Positions 27,414 through 36,525 are shown, counted from the stretch's first letter. The stretch is DNA of 64,000 nucleotides from Plantactinospora sp039889035 (GCA_039889035.1 JBDQQY010000030.1:54211-118210); one strand, 5' to 3'. Numbers and translations are program-made. The notes: generated from the letters alone by a model not told the origin.

Positions 27414-27431
27414 CCTATACGATCGAGTAGG
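27414..27431. promoter_or_regulatory. Candidate GntR operator (18-bp palindrome)
   Basis: CCTATACGATCGAGTAGG, an inverted repeat with matching CCTA/TAGG ends and a CGATCG core, 75 bp before the GntR/FCD start. Palindromes of this size upstream of FCD-type regulators are usually autoregulatory sites. Assigned by symmetry and position only. Confidence 0.45.
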
Positions 27432-27505
27432 GGCGTCAGCATGCCGCAGCGTTGTGACTGATGTCAACAGGTTCCCGAAGGCGCAAGAAAGGACCTCACG
27501 TCACG

Positions 27506-28249
27506 ATGGACGACGAAGCGATGATCGCGCGGGGCCGTAGGGCCGTGACGGGCGGAATGCCGCCGGGAAGATCTGGCGGCCGGCTTGCCGACGAGGTGTA
27601 CGACACGCTGCTCGGACAGCTGATGTCGCTACGGATCGAGCCTGGCTCCCGCGTCACGATCGACGTCCTGGCGCGAGAGCTGGGGGTCTCGCAGACGCCG
27701 ATCCGAGACGCTTTGAACCGCATGGAGGCCGAGGGCCTGGTCGTGCGTGTGCCCCATGCTGGCTACCGCATTCCCCCCCAAATCACCCGTCACCGATTCG
27801 AGGACATGCTCGAGGTCCGCCTGCTCCTCGAGCCGGCAGCGGCGCGCAGATCTGCCGAACGCGCATCCTCGGAGCAGGTGGCCGGTCTGCGACGAATGCT
27901 GGAGGAGATGGCGGAGCTGGAGGGGGGCAACGGGCTGATGGCCTATGGCGCCTTCGGGCTGCGCGACGCCGCTTTTCACGATCTCGTCGCCCTGAGCGCG
28001 GAGAACCAGGTCATCCGTGAAGCGCTTGCTCGCCTGCACAGCCACGTGCACCTCTTCCGGCTTCACCACGACACCCAGGTCACTCACTTGGCCATGGCCG
28101 AGCACGAGGAAGTTGTGGCCGCGATCGCCGCGCGTGACCCCGACGCCGCCGCCTACGCAATGCGTCGGCACATCTTGCGGTCCGGCGAGCGTTTCCGACG
28201 ATTGTTCGACGAGGCCAAGGACGCGGACGGAATGGCGGTAGAGGCTTGA
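27506..28249 (+). CDS. GntR-family transcriptional regulator (FCD subfamily)
   Basis: A 247-residue regulator. The winged helix-turn-helix is at about 28-95 (EVYDTLLGQLMSLRIEPGSR, then LARELGVSQTPIRDAL and LEAEGLV-like MEAEGLVVRV). The C-terminal FCD ligand-binding domain at about 100-230 has the metal/ligand residues expected of the family: a DAAFHDLV segment and two later histidines (AEHEEV, MRRHI). FCD regulators sense organic acids and usually repress neighbouring catabolic genes until the substrate appears. It reads toward the DJ-1 and hydrolase genes, which it may control. The ATG at 27506 follows an AAAGGACC site. The ligand cannot be named from the sequence; an aromatic ring-cleavage product is plausible from the neighbours. 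Confidence 0.9.
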   Translation: MDDEAMIARGRRAVTGGMPPGRSGGRLADEVYDTLLGQLMSLRIEPGSRVTIDVLARELGVSQTPIRDALNRMEAEGLVVRVPHAGYRIPPQITRHRFEDMLEVRLLLEPAAARRSAERASSEQVAGLRRMLEEMAELEGGNGLMAYGAFGLRDAAFHDLVALSAENQVIREALARLHSHVHLFRLHHDTQVTHLAMAEHEEVVAAIAARDPDAAAYAMRRHILRSGERFRRLFDEAKDADGMAVEA

Positions 28250-28280
28250 CGGGCGGGCTGGGCCGAGGAATGCTAACTCG

Positions 28281-28300
28281 ATCGGATCGGATCGGATCGG
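28281..28300. repeat. Short tandem repeat, ATCGG x 4
   Basis: Four perfect ATCGG units lie between the GntR regulator and the DJ-1/PfpI gene, followed by ATTGG, a degenerate fifth unit. The array lies about 40 bp before the DJ-1 ribosome site, where length changes could affect spacing of regulatory signals; no function is evident. Confidence 0.8.
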
Positions 28301-28341
28301 ATTGGATCCACCTCACCCGCCCCAGATGCGAGGAGAAGCAG

Positions 28342-28911
28342 GTGCCCAGAGCGCTGCTCCTGACCGGCGACGCCGCCGAGGAGCTCGACACCATGTATCC
28401 CTACTATCGCGTGCAGGAGGGCGGCTGGGACGTTGACGTCTCGTCACGGACGATGCGTGACGTGCAACTGGTCATCCACGAGTTCGACCCCAACTCCGAC
28501 GCCTACGTGGAGAAGAACGGCCGGAAGCTGCCGGTCGACGTGCCCTGGGCCGAGGTCGACGTCGAGCGCTATGACGCCCTCATCATCCCCGGGGGACGTG
28601 CCCCCGAGTGGATCCGGGTCAACACCGACGTCAGGCGCATCACCGAGCACTTCTTCGCGCGCAACCTCCCCATCGCGCTGGTGTGCCACGGCGCGCAGGT
28701 ACCAGCGGTGTACGGGCTACTGAAGGGTCGAAAGACGGCGTGCTTCCCCCCCATCACCGGTGACATGGAGAACGCGGGCGCGACGGTCGTCGACGCTCCC
28801 GACGTTGTGGACGGCAACCTCGTCTCCTGCCGGGGGTGGCCCGACATGCCGCAATTCGGCAGGGCGATGATGGAGGTCTTTTCGAAGTCCGTCAATCCCG
28901 CATCGGCATGA
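28342..28911 (+). CDS. DJ-1/PfpI family protein
   Basis: A 189-residue DJ-1/PfpI superfamily protein. The nucleophile elbow is LVCHGAQ near residue 115, with the Cys expected to be catalytic, and the Glu/Gly strand PGGRAPEWI near 90 is typical of PfpI-like members. Family activities include glyoxalase, deglycase, hydratase and isonitrile hydratase; the specific one cannot be assigned. The GTG start has a strong AGGAGAAGCAG ribosome site. It is followed after 19 bp by an alpha/beta hydrolase gene, and the two look like an operon within the catabolic block. The protein has no signal peptide and should be cytoplasmic. Confidence 0.88.
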   Translation: MPRALLLTGDAAEELDTMYPYYRVQEGGWDVDVSSRTMRDVQLVIHEFDPNSDAYVEKNGRKLPVDVPWAEVDVERYDALIIPGGRAPEWIRVNTDVRRITEHFFARNLPIALVCHGAQVPAVYGLLKGRKTACFPPITGDMENAGATVVDAPDVVDGNLVSCRGWPDMPQFGRAMMEVFSKSVNPASA

Positions 28912-28930
28912 GCGCACCTGGCCTGCCCCG

Positions 28931-29752
28931 GTGACGGCACTTCGGACCGTCACAGTCGACGGCTCCCCCGTCCACGTCCTGGAGAGCGGCACCGGGCCCG
29001 CGGTGCTGATGCTGCACGGCTCCGGACCCGGCACGACCGGGTCCGGCGCCTGGGCAACGACGGCGCAGGCGCTGGGCACGTCCTGGCATCTGGTGGCTCC
29101 TGACCAGGCGGGATTCGGCCGTACACCTATCCCGGCGGGCTCCAGGGGTGGACTCCGGCTGTGGACGGAGCAGGCCGCGGGCCTGATGGATGCTCTCGGT
29201 ATCGAGTACTACGCCGTGGTGGGTCACTCCATGGGCGGTGCCGTGGCGCTGGCGTTGGCGGCCGCGCGCCCCCAGCAGGTCACCCGTGTCGTGGCGGTCT
29301 CGACGATGGGCGCCCCCGGGGCGCCGCTGTCCGCCGAGCTCGACGCGGTCTGGGCCGCCCCCGCCGGCCCGCTCGGGGCACGAGACATGCTGAGTCGCCT
29401 CGTCCTCGACCAAGCGCTCGTGACCGATTCGGCCGTCGATGCCCGTGCAGCTGCGATGCGAGCGGGGGCGGCCGCATTCGCGTCGTTGTTCCCTCCACCT
29501 AGGGCACGATGGGTCGACGAACTCACCCTCTCGGCGCACACGCTGGCAGCGGTCCGCGCGCCCGTGCTACTCGTTCACGGCGCCGAGGACCGAGTCACCC
29601 CGCTCGGGACGGCAGCCCAGCCCCTGCTCGAACACCTGGCCGATGTCCGTCTGCACGTGCTCGGCCGATGCGGGCACGTGCCGGCGATCGAGCACCCGCA
29701 CGAGTTCAGGCAACTGCTGTCGTGCTTCCTCCGCCGGGACCGAGGTCACTAA
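28931..29752 (+). CDS. Alpha/beta hydrolase, meta-cleavage-product (MhpC-like) type
   Basis: A 273-residue alpha/beta hydrolase. The oxyanion strand is LMLHGSGPG, the nucleophile motif GHSMGG has its Ser near residue 101, the acid is Asp in HGAEDRVTP, and the base is His in GRCGHVPAIEHP. HGSGPG and the overall length resemble carbon-carbon bond hydrolases that split meta-ring-cleavage products of aromatics. With the iron dehydrogenase/maleylacetate reductase fragment and FCD regulator nearby, a role in aromatic breakdown is plausible, but no ring-cleavage dioxygenase is present. A general esterase is the alternative. The GTG start lacks an obvious ribosome site, so it may depend on translation of the DJ-1 gene. 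Confidence 0.85.
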   Translation: MTALRTVTVDGSPVHVLESGTGPAVLMLHGSGPGTTGSGAWATTAQALGTSWHLVAPDQAGFGRTPIPAGSRGGLRLWTEQAAGLMDALGIEYYAVVGHSMGGAVALALAAARPQQVTRVVAVSTMGAPGAPLSAELDAVWAAPAGPLGARDMLSRLVLDQALVTDSAVDARAAAMRAGAAAFASLFPPPRARWVDELTLSAHTLAAVRAPVLLVHGAEDRVTPLGTAAQPLLEHLADVRLHVLGRCGHVPAIEHPHEFRQLLSCFLRRDRGH

Positions 29753-30230
29753 TTGCTGCGGCAGGTCCGCAGCCTTGCTCAAGCAGATCAGCATGGAGCA
29801 GACGTGATTCGCGCAGAAGCTAACGCCCTCCCCGAGACCCGAGCCGTGCGGCTGAGGGGCGGATGGTTTGGGACGACGCGCCTGCTCCTAAGCACGCTGC
29901 TCGGCCGCGAGAGACCGGGGCGCGAGCGCGCAGCCGCTCGGTACTGCAAGCATATCGCCCTGCTTGCTGGGTCGACGACCTCATCCGGTCCCGTCACGAC
30001 ACCCGAGAGGGTTCCGGGTGCTCATTGATGGGCACGCTCCCCGCCCGCTGCCCTGGAGGGCGAGACGATTACCGAGGCACATCGGTTTCAGCGGTGATCT
30101 CTCCGGCAATCGGGACGGGTCATTGATCAGGAAGCGCTGAACGTGGGCACCTGTCGGCTACCGCACATAGTTGATCATCGTATTGTCGGCACATAGCGAC
30201 CGTGGGGTAGCGGTATCGATCTCGGACACG
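29753..30230. other. Intergenic region before the serine recombinase end
   Basis: 478 bp without a supportable gene. Short frames on either strand show no domain and no ribosome site. The right end adjoins the serine recombinase stop and could hold one side of an old integration junction, but I find no direct repeat to support it. Confidence 0.4.
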
Positions 30231-31709
30231 TTAACCCCACCAAAGCCGTTCATGTTTTCCGAGCGGTTCGGGTGGGGGTCGCTGCTTCTGGCGTGGAATT
30301 CGTGCCGGCGATGGCTGCCGACCGAGTGTGATGGTGTCGGCGTCGCCGGTGACGATAATCTGGTTGGCGCGCAGGTAGGCGGCGGTAGCTCGCGCGTCGT
30401 CACGCGCTTCGGTCGTGCGGCCGTCGAGTTGCCGTGCGATGCGGGCGAGGAGCACGTCTTCGCGTAGGTACAGCGGCTTGGGCCGGCCGGGTAGGGGCGG
30501 GCTGGCGCTGGTGCGGCCATGTCGGCACCGGTATCCGGGCCGTCCGTGTACCCAGTGCGCGTCGGCTCGTCGGCCACAGGTACGGCAGACGATCAGTCCG
30601 GTGAGCAGGTACCGGCGCGGCTGACCGTCCTCCGGCGTGCCGACGGCGCTCACCGTTTGGGCCTTGACGAAGTCCGTCTCGCTGACCAGCGGCGGGTGCA
30701 CCAACCGGGCAGACAGCACCCACTGGTCTCGGGGATTCCAGCGCCGTACCGCTCCTCGGCTGGTGCGCCGGTCCCCAGGGTCGGTTTCCTGGTGGTCGGT
30801 GTACTGCCGGTTCCACACCTGCCGCCCGGTGTAGCGGGGGTTGGCGAGAAGCTCCGCGACCGTCCGCACCGTCCACCCTTCTGCTGTCCGGTGCCGGTTG
30901 CGGCTGCGGTCGTACTGCGATGGTGATGGCACGCCCAGGTGGTTGAGGGTGCGGACGATGCCGGCGGCGCTGGTTCCAGCAATCCGCTGCGCGAAGATCC
31001 AATGCACGTACGGTGCGGTGACCGGGTCGGGGGCGAGTCGGTGTAGTCGGCGTCCCCAGCGGGCGTGGGCGGTGTTCGGGTGGGGTCCGGCGTCAACGAG
31101 GCGGTAGCCGTAGGGCGGTCGCCCGCCGAGGTGCCGTCCCTGGTCGCGAGCCTGGGCGCGCATGGCCATCGTGGTGCGGAACCGGGCACGGAGGACTTCC
31201 CGTTTCGATTGGTGCCCGAGCAGCATGACCAGGGCCTGGTGGGTGGGGTTGTTCAGGTCGACGGGGCCGCGGGTCTCGGAAAGCCACAATTGGACCCCGT
31301 GAGCGGCCAGCACGGCGGCGACGCCGGCGAGCTGATCGCAGTGGAAGGCGCGCTCGTACTCGCCGACGATCACCGCTTCGAACTCCCGGCACGGCTCGGT
31401 GACGGCGGCCAGCAGTGCGGCGGCTTGCGGGCGGGCATGCCACGGCAGACGACGGGAGCAGCCGATGTCGAAGTACTCGCTGACGATCTCACCCTGCTCG
31501 GCGACGGTCCGGTCTGCCAAGTCGAGTTGCCAGGCCCGCGACGAGCCGGCGTCCTGGTACTCGGCAGTGGAGAGCCGCCCGTAGAACGCAAACCGCAGGA
31601 GACCGACAGAAGGTAATGGCCGGTGCCCTCGGACTCTGGGCTGGGCTTGCATGGAGTGCAGCCACCCGGCTAGGAGATCGGACTGATTGACGCTCGGTGT
31701 ACCGCCCAT
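30231..31709 (-). CDS. Serine recombinase (resolvase/invertase family, large type)
   Basis: A 492-residue site-specific recombinase. The catalytic Ser lies in FYGRLSTAEYQ near residue 45; the DNA-invertase-type arginines follow in the N-terminal domain. A central recombinase domain contains GGRPPYGYRLVDAGPHPNT and NPRYTGRQVWNRQ, and a zinc ribbon near residue 395 has paired cysteines (CRTCGRR and a downstream YRCRHG). Such proteins integrate or excise mobile islands, acting at attachment sites that often lie just before their own start. The gene appears intact, with an ATG at 31709 behind GAGGTGATCTCC. Compared with the second recombinase at 38-39 kb, which has lost its catalytic end, this is the only one in the window likely to be active. 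Its mobile partner is not identifiable. Confidence 0.88.
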   Translation of the reverse strand: MGGTPSVNQSDLLAGWLHSMQAQPRVRGHRPLPSVGLLRFAFYGRLSTAEYQDAGSSRAWQLDLADRTVAEQGEIVSEYFDIGCSRRLPWHARPQAAALLAAVTEPCREFEAVIVGEYERAFHCDQLAGVAAVLAAHGVQLWLSETRGPVDLNNPTHQALVMLLGHQSKREVLRARFRTTMAMRAQARDQGRHLGGRPPYGYRLVDAGPHPNTAHARWGRRLHRLAPDPVTAPYVHWIFAQRIAGTSAAGIVRTLNHLGVPSPSQYDRSRNRHRTAEGWTVRTVAELLANPRYTGRQVWNRQYTDHQETDPGDRRTSRGAVRRWNPRDQWVLSARLVHPPLVSETDFVKAQTVSAVGTPEDGQPRRYLLTGLIVCRTCGRRADAHWVHGRPGYRCRHGRTSASPPLPGRPKPLYLREDVLLARIARQLDGRTTEARDDARATAAYLRANQIIVTGDADTITLGRQPSPARIPRQKQRPPPEPLGKHERLWWG

Positions 31710-31911
31710 GGAGATCACCTCGCAGCGACACCTCACCCTGACCAACGAACCAGGAAGGTAGCGATGACGTGGCTGGACAACCAGCCCGGGGAACATCAAC
31801 CGCTCTCGCGGCAACGCGTGAAAACTGGCCTTGGCGTAAGACGTCGCACTCCTCTCCACCTGGGACGCAACGCCACGCTTTCTGTCTCCACGGAGCCGGC
31901 CCGCAGGCTAG

Positions 31912-32342
31912 GCCGCGACCGGCCGCTCCTGCTCGACGTCGCAGCTGGTGAGGCAAGACCCACCACAAGTCGAGCAGCCGGTCACACAGCCGCAGCGCAG
32001 TAGCCCGGTCGGTGGGTAGGAGCAGGTCTCGTCGACGAACCACCGATCCCCATGCGAGTGGAGGGCGAACCGGACGGCGTCGGCGAGCAGCGGGGGCGAA
32101 GCGCTGCACCCAACCGAACACGGTGACGTGGTCGACCTCGACACCACGCTCCACCAGGAGCTCTTCTACGTTCCGATAGGAAAGGTTGTAGGGCAGGTAC
32201 CAGCGGACCGCGACGACGATCACCTCGGCCGGGAACCGGAACCCGGTGAACGCCGACTTCGGCGGCGACCAAGGACGACCACTCGCTAGCCGCACCCGTC
32301 AAGCCTGCCTCAGCTCACGACCACCGGCAACGCAACAGCGCC
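31912..32342 (-). pseudogene. IS6-family transposase remnant
   Basis: The N-terminal part of an IS6-family (DDE) transposase from GTG at 32295: FTGFRFPAEVIVVAVRWYLP, LSYRNVEELL and VTVFGWVQRF are typical. After about residue 60 the frame breaks; ALHSHGDRWFVDET continues in another frame, then similarity is lost. A terminal repeat matching the family, GGCGCTGTTGC on the minus strand (32332-32342), marks the outer end. The opposite end is missing, so the copy is a frameshifted, truncated remnant. Confidence 0.75.
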
Positions 32343-32449
32343 GGCTCTGTTATCCACGGGCGCACCATAGCCGGCCCGGCCAGGCGGCTGGGCCGGCGTG
32401 CTAACGGTGGGTTGGACCGGCTCATCGTTCGTCGAGCCGGTCACGGTCG

Positions 32450-33826
32450 TCAGGCGAGGGGGACGAGGTTGAACCGCTGGTTGGTGTTCCCGTGGCAGTC
32501 GTACAACTGAATCTGCGCACCGTTGGCCGTGCTCCACACGTCCAGGCACCGCCCGGACTGCACACCACTGATCGTGCCGTTGGAGTTCACGTTCCACTGC
32601 TGGTTCGACTGACCATGACAGCTGTAGATCTGCACGGCAGTACCGTTACCCGAACCAGCCGCGTCCAGACACATGTTGCCGTACACCTGCAGCTGCTTGT
32701 TTGACGTGTACGTCCACTGCTGCTGCACCTGCCCGTTGCAGTCATACAACTGCACCCGAGTCCCGTTGGTACGCGACCCGTTCAACACATCGACACACCG
32801 ATTCGACTGCACCCCGACAATCCGCGACGCCGAACCAGCCGGCGGCGTCGTCGGGTTCACCGGCGGGGTGGTGGGGTTGGTGGGTGGGGTGGTGGGGTTG
32901 GTGGGTGGGGTGGTGGGGTTGGTGGAGCCGAGTGAGGTGAAGAATCTCCAGATTTCTCCGGAGGTCCAGGTGCGGGAGTCGTTGGGGCTGGAGGATCCGT
33001 CGACGGGGCTGGGGGTGTGGTCTCCGTCGAAGGCGGCCCATTGCACGGGGTAGCCGGCGCGGCAGCCGGAGTAGACGGTGGTGATGTGGGTGAGGCTGCC
33101 GCGGGTTGGTTCGCGAGGGCTCTGGGCGGTGCAGCCGTTGTTGCGGACGAAGGTGTCGCGTAGTTGTCGGCCCATGGAGATGTTCAGGACGCTGTCGTAG
33201 ATGCCGTGGATGCCGAAGTAGGGCACGGGTGTGGTGCCGCCGTTGCATCCGCTGAGTTGGGCGCCGGACAGGACGGCTACGGCGCGGATGATGGTGGGTC
33301 GGGCGCAGGCTACGGCGTAGCTCATGGCTCCGCCGTAGCTCCAGCCGAGGGCGAAGCGTTGGGTGGTGTCGACGCAGAGGTCGTTTTCGACCTGTTGGCG
33401 GATGTCGTCGAAGAGGGTGAGGTCGCGGTTGTTGGTGTTGGCCCAGCCGGCGTCGAGGCCTTGGGGGGCGACGAAGATCGTGCTGTTGTTCGACAGCGGT
33501 TGGAGGCCGTAGTAGCCGGCGGAGGAGACGTTCTGGGCTGAGCCGTTGAGCCAGTGGAAGCCGAAGATGAGCCGGTACTGGCGGTTGCGGTCGTATCCGT
33601 CTGGGATTCGCAGGATATAGCTGCGGTTCTGTCCGCCGCTGGAGATCGTGCGGGTGCCGTTGGTCAGGGTGGGGGCTTTGCCGCAGCCGGCGGTCGCCGC
33701 GAGGGTGCCGTTCGTGGCGGCTGACGCCGCTCCGCCGAAGCCGCCGCTGAGCGCGCCGCCAGCCGCAACCACGACAAGGGCTGCCGCGGCCGCGATGGAC
33801 GGGAGGAGGTACCTGTGTTTCGGCAT
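32450..33826 (-). CDS. Secreted feruloyl-esterase-like CE1 enzyme with CBM13
   Basis: A 458-residue secreted enzyme. A signal peptide covers about residues 1-36 (hydrophobic run, then AASA). The catalytic alpha/beta-hydrolase at about 45-300 is of the CE1/PHB-depolymerase-like group: nucleophile GWSYGG near residue 165, Asp in FGIHGIYD, His in FDGDHTPSP. Such enzymes release ferulic acid from arabinoxylan. A repeated N-P-T-T-P-P linker at about 312-340 joins it to a C-terminal ricin-B-type CBM13 (about 345-458) with QxW repeats, for xylan or galactan binding. It lies directly downstream of the GH10-GH62 xylanase on the same strand, 161 bp apart, and the CBM13 DNA of the two is nearly identical. 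Acetyl-xylan esterase is a less likely alternative. Confidence 0.88.
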   Translation of the reverse strand: MPKHRYLLPSIAAAAALVVVAAGGALSGGFGGAASAATNGTLAATAGCGKAPTLTNGTRTISSGGQNRSYILRIPDGYDRNRQYRLIFGFHWLNGSAQNVSSAGYYGLQPLSNNSTIFVAPQGLDAGWANTNNRDLTLFDDIRQQVENDLCVDTTQRFALGWSYGGAMSYAVACARPTIIRAVAVLSGAQLSGCNGGTTPVPYFGIHGIYDSVLNISMGRQLRDTFVRNNGCTAQSPREPTRGSLTHITTVYSGCRAGYPVQWAAFDGDHTPSPVDGSSSPNDSRTWTSGEIWRFFTSLGSTNPTTPPTNPTTPPTNPTTPPVNPTTPPAGSASRIVGVQSNRCVDVLNGSRTNGTRVQLYDCNGQVQQQWTYTSNKQLQVYGNMCLDAAGSGNGTAVQIYSCHGQSNQQWNVNSNGTISGVQSGRCLDVWSTANGAQIQLYDCHGNTNQRFNLVPLA

Positions 33827-33987
33827 TGCCTGGCTCCTTGCACTGGTCGTCGTGGTCGGAGATCTGGAGACGGCCCGAGGCGGATGCTCTCGCCCGGACC
33901 GCAGGGTGATCCGGTGCTGCGGGGGCCAGGCGGGCTCAGCGTGTTGCCGAACCCGCCCGGGTTGGTTCACTCAGGTTGGGTCTGACG

Positions 33988-36447
33988 TCAGCGCTGCAGC
34001 GTCAGCAGACCCGGCCGGTACGGCAGCAGGCCGTAGTCGCCACCGGACGTCGGCGACCGGCCCTGGTACAGCAACTGCAGGTTGCAGGGGTCGACCGTCA
34101 TGGTCTGGTCGGCGTTGGTGCGGATCAGCTCGCCGTGGCTGATGTCGTTGGTCCAGGTGGCGCCGCTGTTGGCCTTGCCGGCGAAGGGGCTGCTCTCACT
34201 CGTGGCGTTCGGCGTCCACGAACCACCCAGGCTGGTCGCCGTGAACGACCGGAAGTAGCGACCCTGGGAACCGATCGCCTCGACGATCATCAGGTACCGC
34301 TGCTGGCCCTGGAGCTTGTAGACCTGGACCGCCTCGAACAGGTTGTTCGTCGAGTCGGTCATGATCGTCGTGTAGGTCGAGCCGAAGCTGCCCGGGAAGT
34401 TCCCGATCGGCATGCTCTGCCGGTAGATCCGGCCGTTGTCACCGGCGAAGAACAGGTACATGTTCTGGTCGTCACCGATGAGCGCCTGGTCGATCGGACC
34501 GGTGCCGGAGTTGGAGATGCTGGCGGTGGAGAGCGTCTGCTGCGCACCCCAGCCGTTGGCGTTGGTGGGGTTGGTCGAGGTGCGGTAGGAGAACGCGGTC
34601 CCACCCCACTGGTAGGCCAGCACCCAGATGTTGCGCGGGGCGAAGTAGAACAGGCTGGGCGCGACGGTGGCCGACGACATCGCGTTCTGGCTGGCCGAGC
34701 CCATCTGGTTGAAGTTCGAGAAGAGGCCGAAGTTCATCGAACCCCACGTCGTTCCCGTGTCGTGCGTCGTGGCGTACACCAGGTGCTGACCGTTGTACGG
34801 GGCATAGGTAAAGTCCTTCAGCGAGACCCACCCGGACCGGGGCTGCGCCAGCGCGCCCGTCGAGGTCCAGCGGTACGACGACGGCAGGTCGCAGGTGCCG
34901 GCGGGCGTGGTCGGCGCGCCAGTCGTCGGGGCGGCGGTCGTCGGCACGGTGGTCGGTCCGCCGAGGGACCTGGGGCTGAACCGCTGGTTGGTGTTCCCGT
35001 GGCAGTCGTACAACTGCACCTGAGCGCCGTTGGCCGTGCTCCACACGTCCAGGCACCGCCCGGACTGCACACCACTGATCGTGCCGTTGGAGTTCACGTT
35101 CCACTGCTGATTGGTCCCGGTGTGGCAGCTGTAGATCTGCACCGCCGCACCGTTACCGGAACCAGCCGCGTCCAGACACATGTTGCCGTACACCTGCAGC
35201 TGCTTGCTCGACGTGTACGTCCAGGACTGATTCGACCCCCGGTTGCAGTCGTACAACTGCACCCGCGTGCCATTGGTTGTGGACGAGTTGGGCACGTCGA
35301 TACACCGGCCCGACTGCTCGCCGACGATCTCAGAGGCGGAGCCGGGTGGGGCGGTGGGCCCCGGCGTGGTCGGGTTCGGTCCCGGGGTGGTGGGGTTCGG
35401 TCCCGGCGTGGTCGGGTTGGGGGTGGCGCTGTTCAGTGCGGTGAGCACCGCGTCGTACGCCGGCTTCTTGTTGCCACTGCCGTCGAAGAGCAACGGCCGC
35501 TCACCGGAGCGCCACGAGTCCGAGTCGCGGATGCCCCACACCGTGATGCCGGTGCAGCGCGCCACGTTCAGGCAGTCGGTGACGGTGTTGCGGTACTGGT
35601 TCACGTCCGCGTTGGTGATGTCCAGCTCGGTGACCTGCACGTCGACGCCGAGGGCGGCGAAGCTGGACAGCGTGGTGCGGTAGTTGCTCGGGTAGCTCGA
35701 CCCGCCGGTGAAGTGCGTCTGGAAACCGACGCAGTCGATCGGCACGCCGCGCTGCTTGAAGTCGCGGACCATGTTGTAGACGCCCTGCGTCTTGGCCGCC
35801 GACCAGTTGTCGATGTTGTAGTCGTTGTAGCAGAGTTTGACGTTCGGGTCCGCCGCGTCGGCGGTGCGGAACGCCACCTCGATCCAGTCGTTGCCGGTGC
35901 GCTGCAGGTTTGAGTCACGACGACCGCCGCCTCCGCCGTCGGCGTACGCCTCGTTCACCACGTCCCAGGAGTCCAGCTTGCCCCGGTAGTGCGTGACCAC
36001 CGCGGTGATGTGGTCGATCATCGCCTGCCGCAGGGCGCTGCCGGACAGCGACTGCATCCAACCCGGCTGCTGGGCGTGCCAGGCCAGGGTGTGCCCCTTG
36101 ACCCTCATACCGTGCGACTGGGCGTGGCTGACCAGCCGGTCGCCGTTGGTGTAGTTGAACTGGCCCCGGTTCGGCTGAAGCGCGTCGGGCTTCATCTCGT
36201 TCTCGGCCGTGACCTGGTTGAACTCACGGTTGAGAATGTTCGTGTAGGCGCTGTCGCCGAGTCTGCCCACGGCGACGGCGGTACCGAAGTACCGGCCGGA
36301 CTGGGCGGCAGCCGCGCCGAGCGTGCTCGCGGCGGCCTGGGCGAGGTTGGGTAGCAGGGACACGACGAGGGCCGCGACGATGGCGGCCGTTCCGGGTATG
36401 GCGAGCGTTCTGAATCGACGCCCGGCGGGACGGGTCCGGGGGATCAC
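33988..36447 (-). CDS. Secreted GH10 xylanase - CBM13 - GH62 arabinofuranosidase
   Basis: An 819-residue multidomain arabinoxylanase. After a signal peptide (about 1-45, ending near ANLAQAA-like sequence), GH10 spans about 47-345. Its acid/base Glu is in WDVVNEAY and nucleophile Glu in VTELDITN. Then a Pro/Thr/Gly linker, a CBM13 (about 375-500) with repeated QxW motifs, a short Thr/Pro linker and a GH62 alpha-L-arabinofuranosidase (about 525-819) opening CDLPSSYRWTSTGALAQP. GH10 cuts the xylan backbone and GH62 removes arabinose side chains, so the fusion can attack arabinoxylan alone. The GTG at 36447 follows AGGAGGACCA; longer frames lack a ribosome site. A LacI-type operator lies 79 bp upstream. 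Together with the adjacent feruloyl esterase it forms a small hemicellulose-degrading unit. Confidence 0.93.
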   Translation of the reverse strand: MIPRTRPAGRRFRTLAIPGTAAIVAALVVSLLPNLAQAAASTLGAAAAQSGRYFGTAVAVGRLGDSAYTNILNREFNQVTAENEMKPDALQPNRGQFNYTNGDRLVSHAQSHGMRVKGHTLAWHAQQPGWMQSLSGSALRQAMIDHITAVVTHYRGKLDSWDVVNEAYADGGGGGRRDSNLQRTGNDWIEVAFRTADAADPNVKLCYNDYNIDNWSAAKTQGVYNMVRDFKQRGVPIDCVGFQTHFTGGSSYPSNYRTTLSSFAALGVDVQVTELDITNADVNQYRNTVTDCLNVARCTGITVWGIRDSDSWRSGERPLLFDGSGNKKPAYDAVLTALNSATPNPTTPGPNPTTPGPNPTTPGPTAPPGSASEIVGEQSGRCIDVPNSSTTNGTRVQLYDCNRGSNQSWTYTSSKQLQVYGNMCLDAAGSGNGAAVQIYSCHTGTNQQWNVNSNGTISGVQSGRCLDVWSTANGAQVQLYDCHGNTNQRFSPRSLGGPTTVPTTAAPTTGAPTTPAGTCDLPSSYRWTSTGALAQPRSGWVSLKDFTYAPYNGQHLVYATTHDTGTTWGSMNFGLFSNFNQMGSASQNAMSSATVAPSLFYFAPRNIWVLAYQWGGTAFSYRTSTNPTNANGWGAQQTLSTASISNSGTGPIDQALIGDDQNMYLFFAGDNGRIYRQSMPIGNFPGSFGSTYTTIMTDSTNNLFEAVQVYKLQGQQRYLMIVEAIGSQGRYFRSFTATSLGGSWTPNATSESSPFAGKANSGATWTNDISHGELIRTNADQTMTVDPCNLQLLYQGRSPTSGGDYGLLPYRPGLLTLQR

Positions 36448-36525
36448 TGGTCCTCCTGCGGTGGATGGGCGGCCTGCTACCGGCGAACGAGGTGATCGGT
36501 GGGTGAGCGGGTGGTCACCGATCGA

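Larger units (their letters stand above)
27182..27505. other. Intergenic region upstream of the GntR regulator, with a junction at its left end
   Basis: A 324-bp stretch. Its left end is the point where the dehydrogenase gene is cut. It holds a possible 33-codon minus-strand reading frame (27234-27335) and a palindrome near 27414-27431, described separately; nothing else is recognisable. Confidence 0.4.

Noticed and set aside
32860..32930. Repeated GGTGGGGTTGGTGGGT units as a CRISPR-like or regulatory array
   Set aside because: They encode the Asn-Pro-Thr-Thr-Pro-Pro linker of the esterase on the minus strand.
33976..35913. Plus-strand open frame opposite the GH10-GH62 gene
   Set aside because: Shadow of a clearly identified secreted glycosidase; composition is low complexity.
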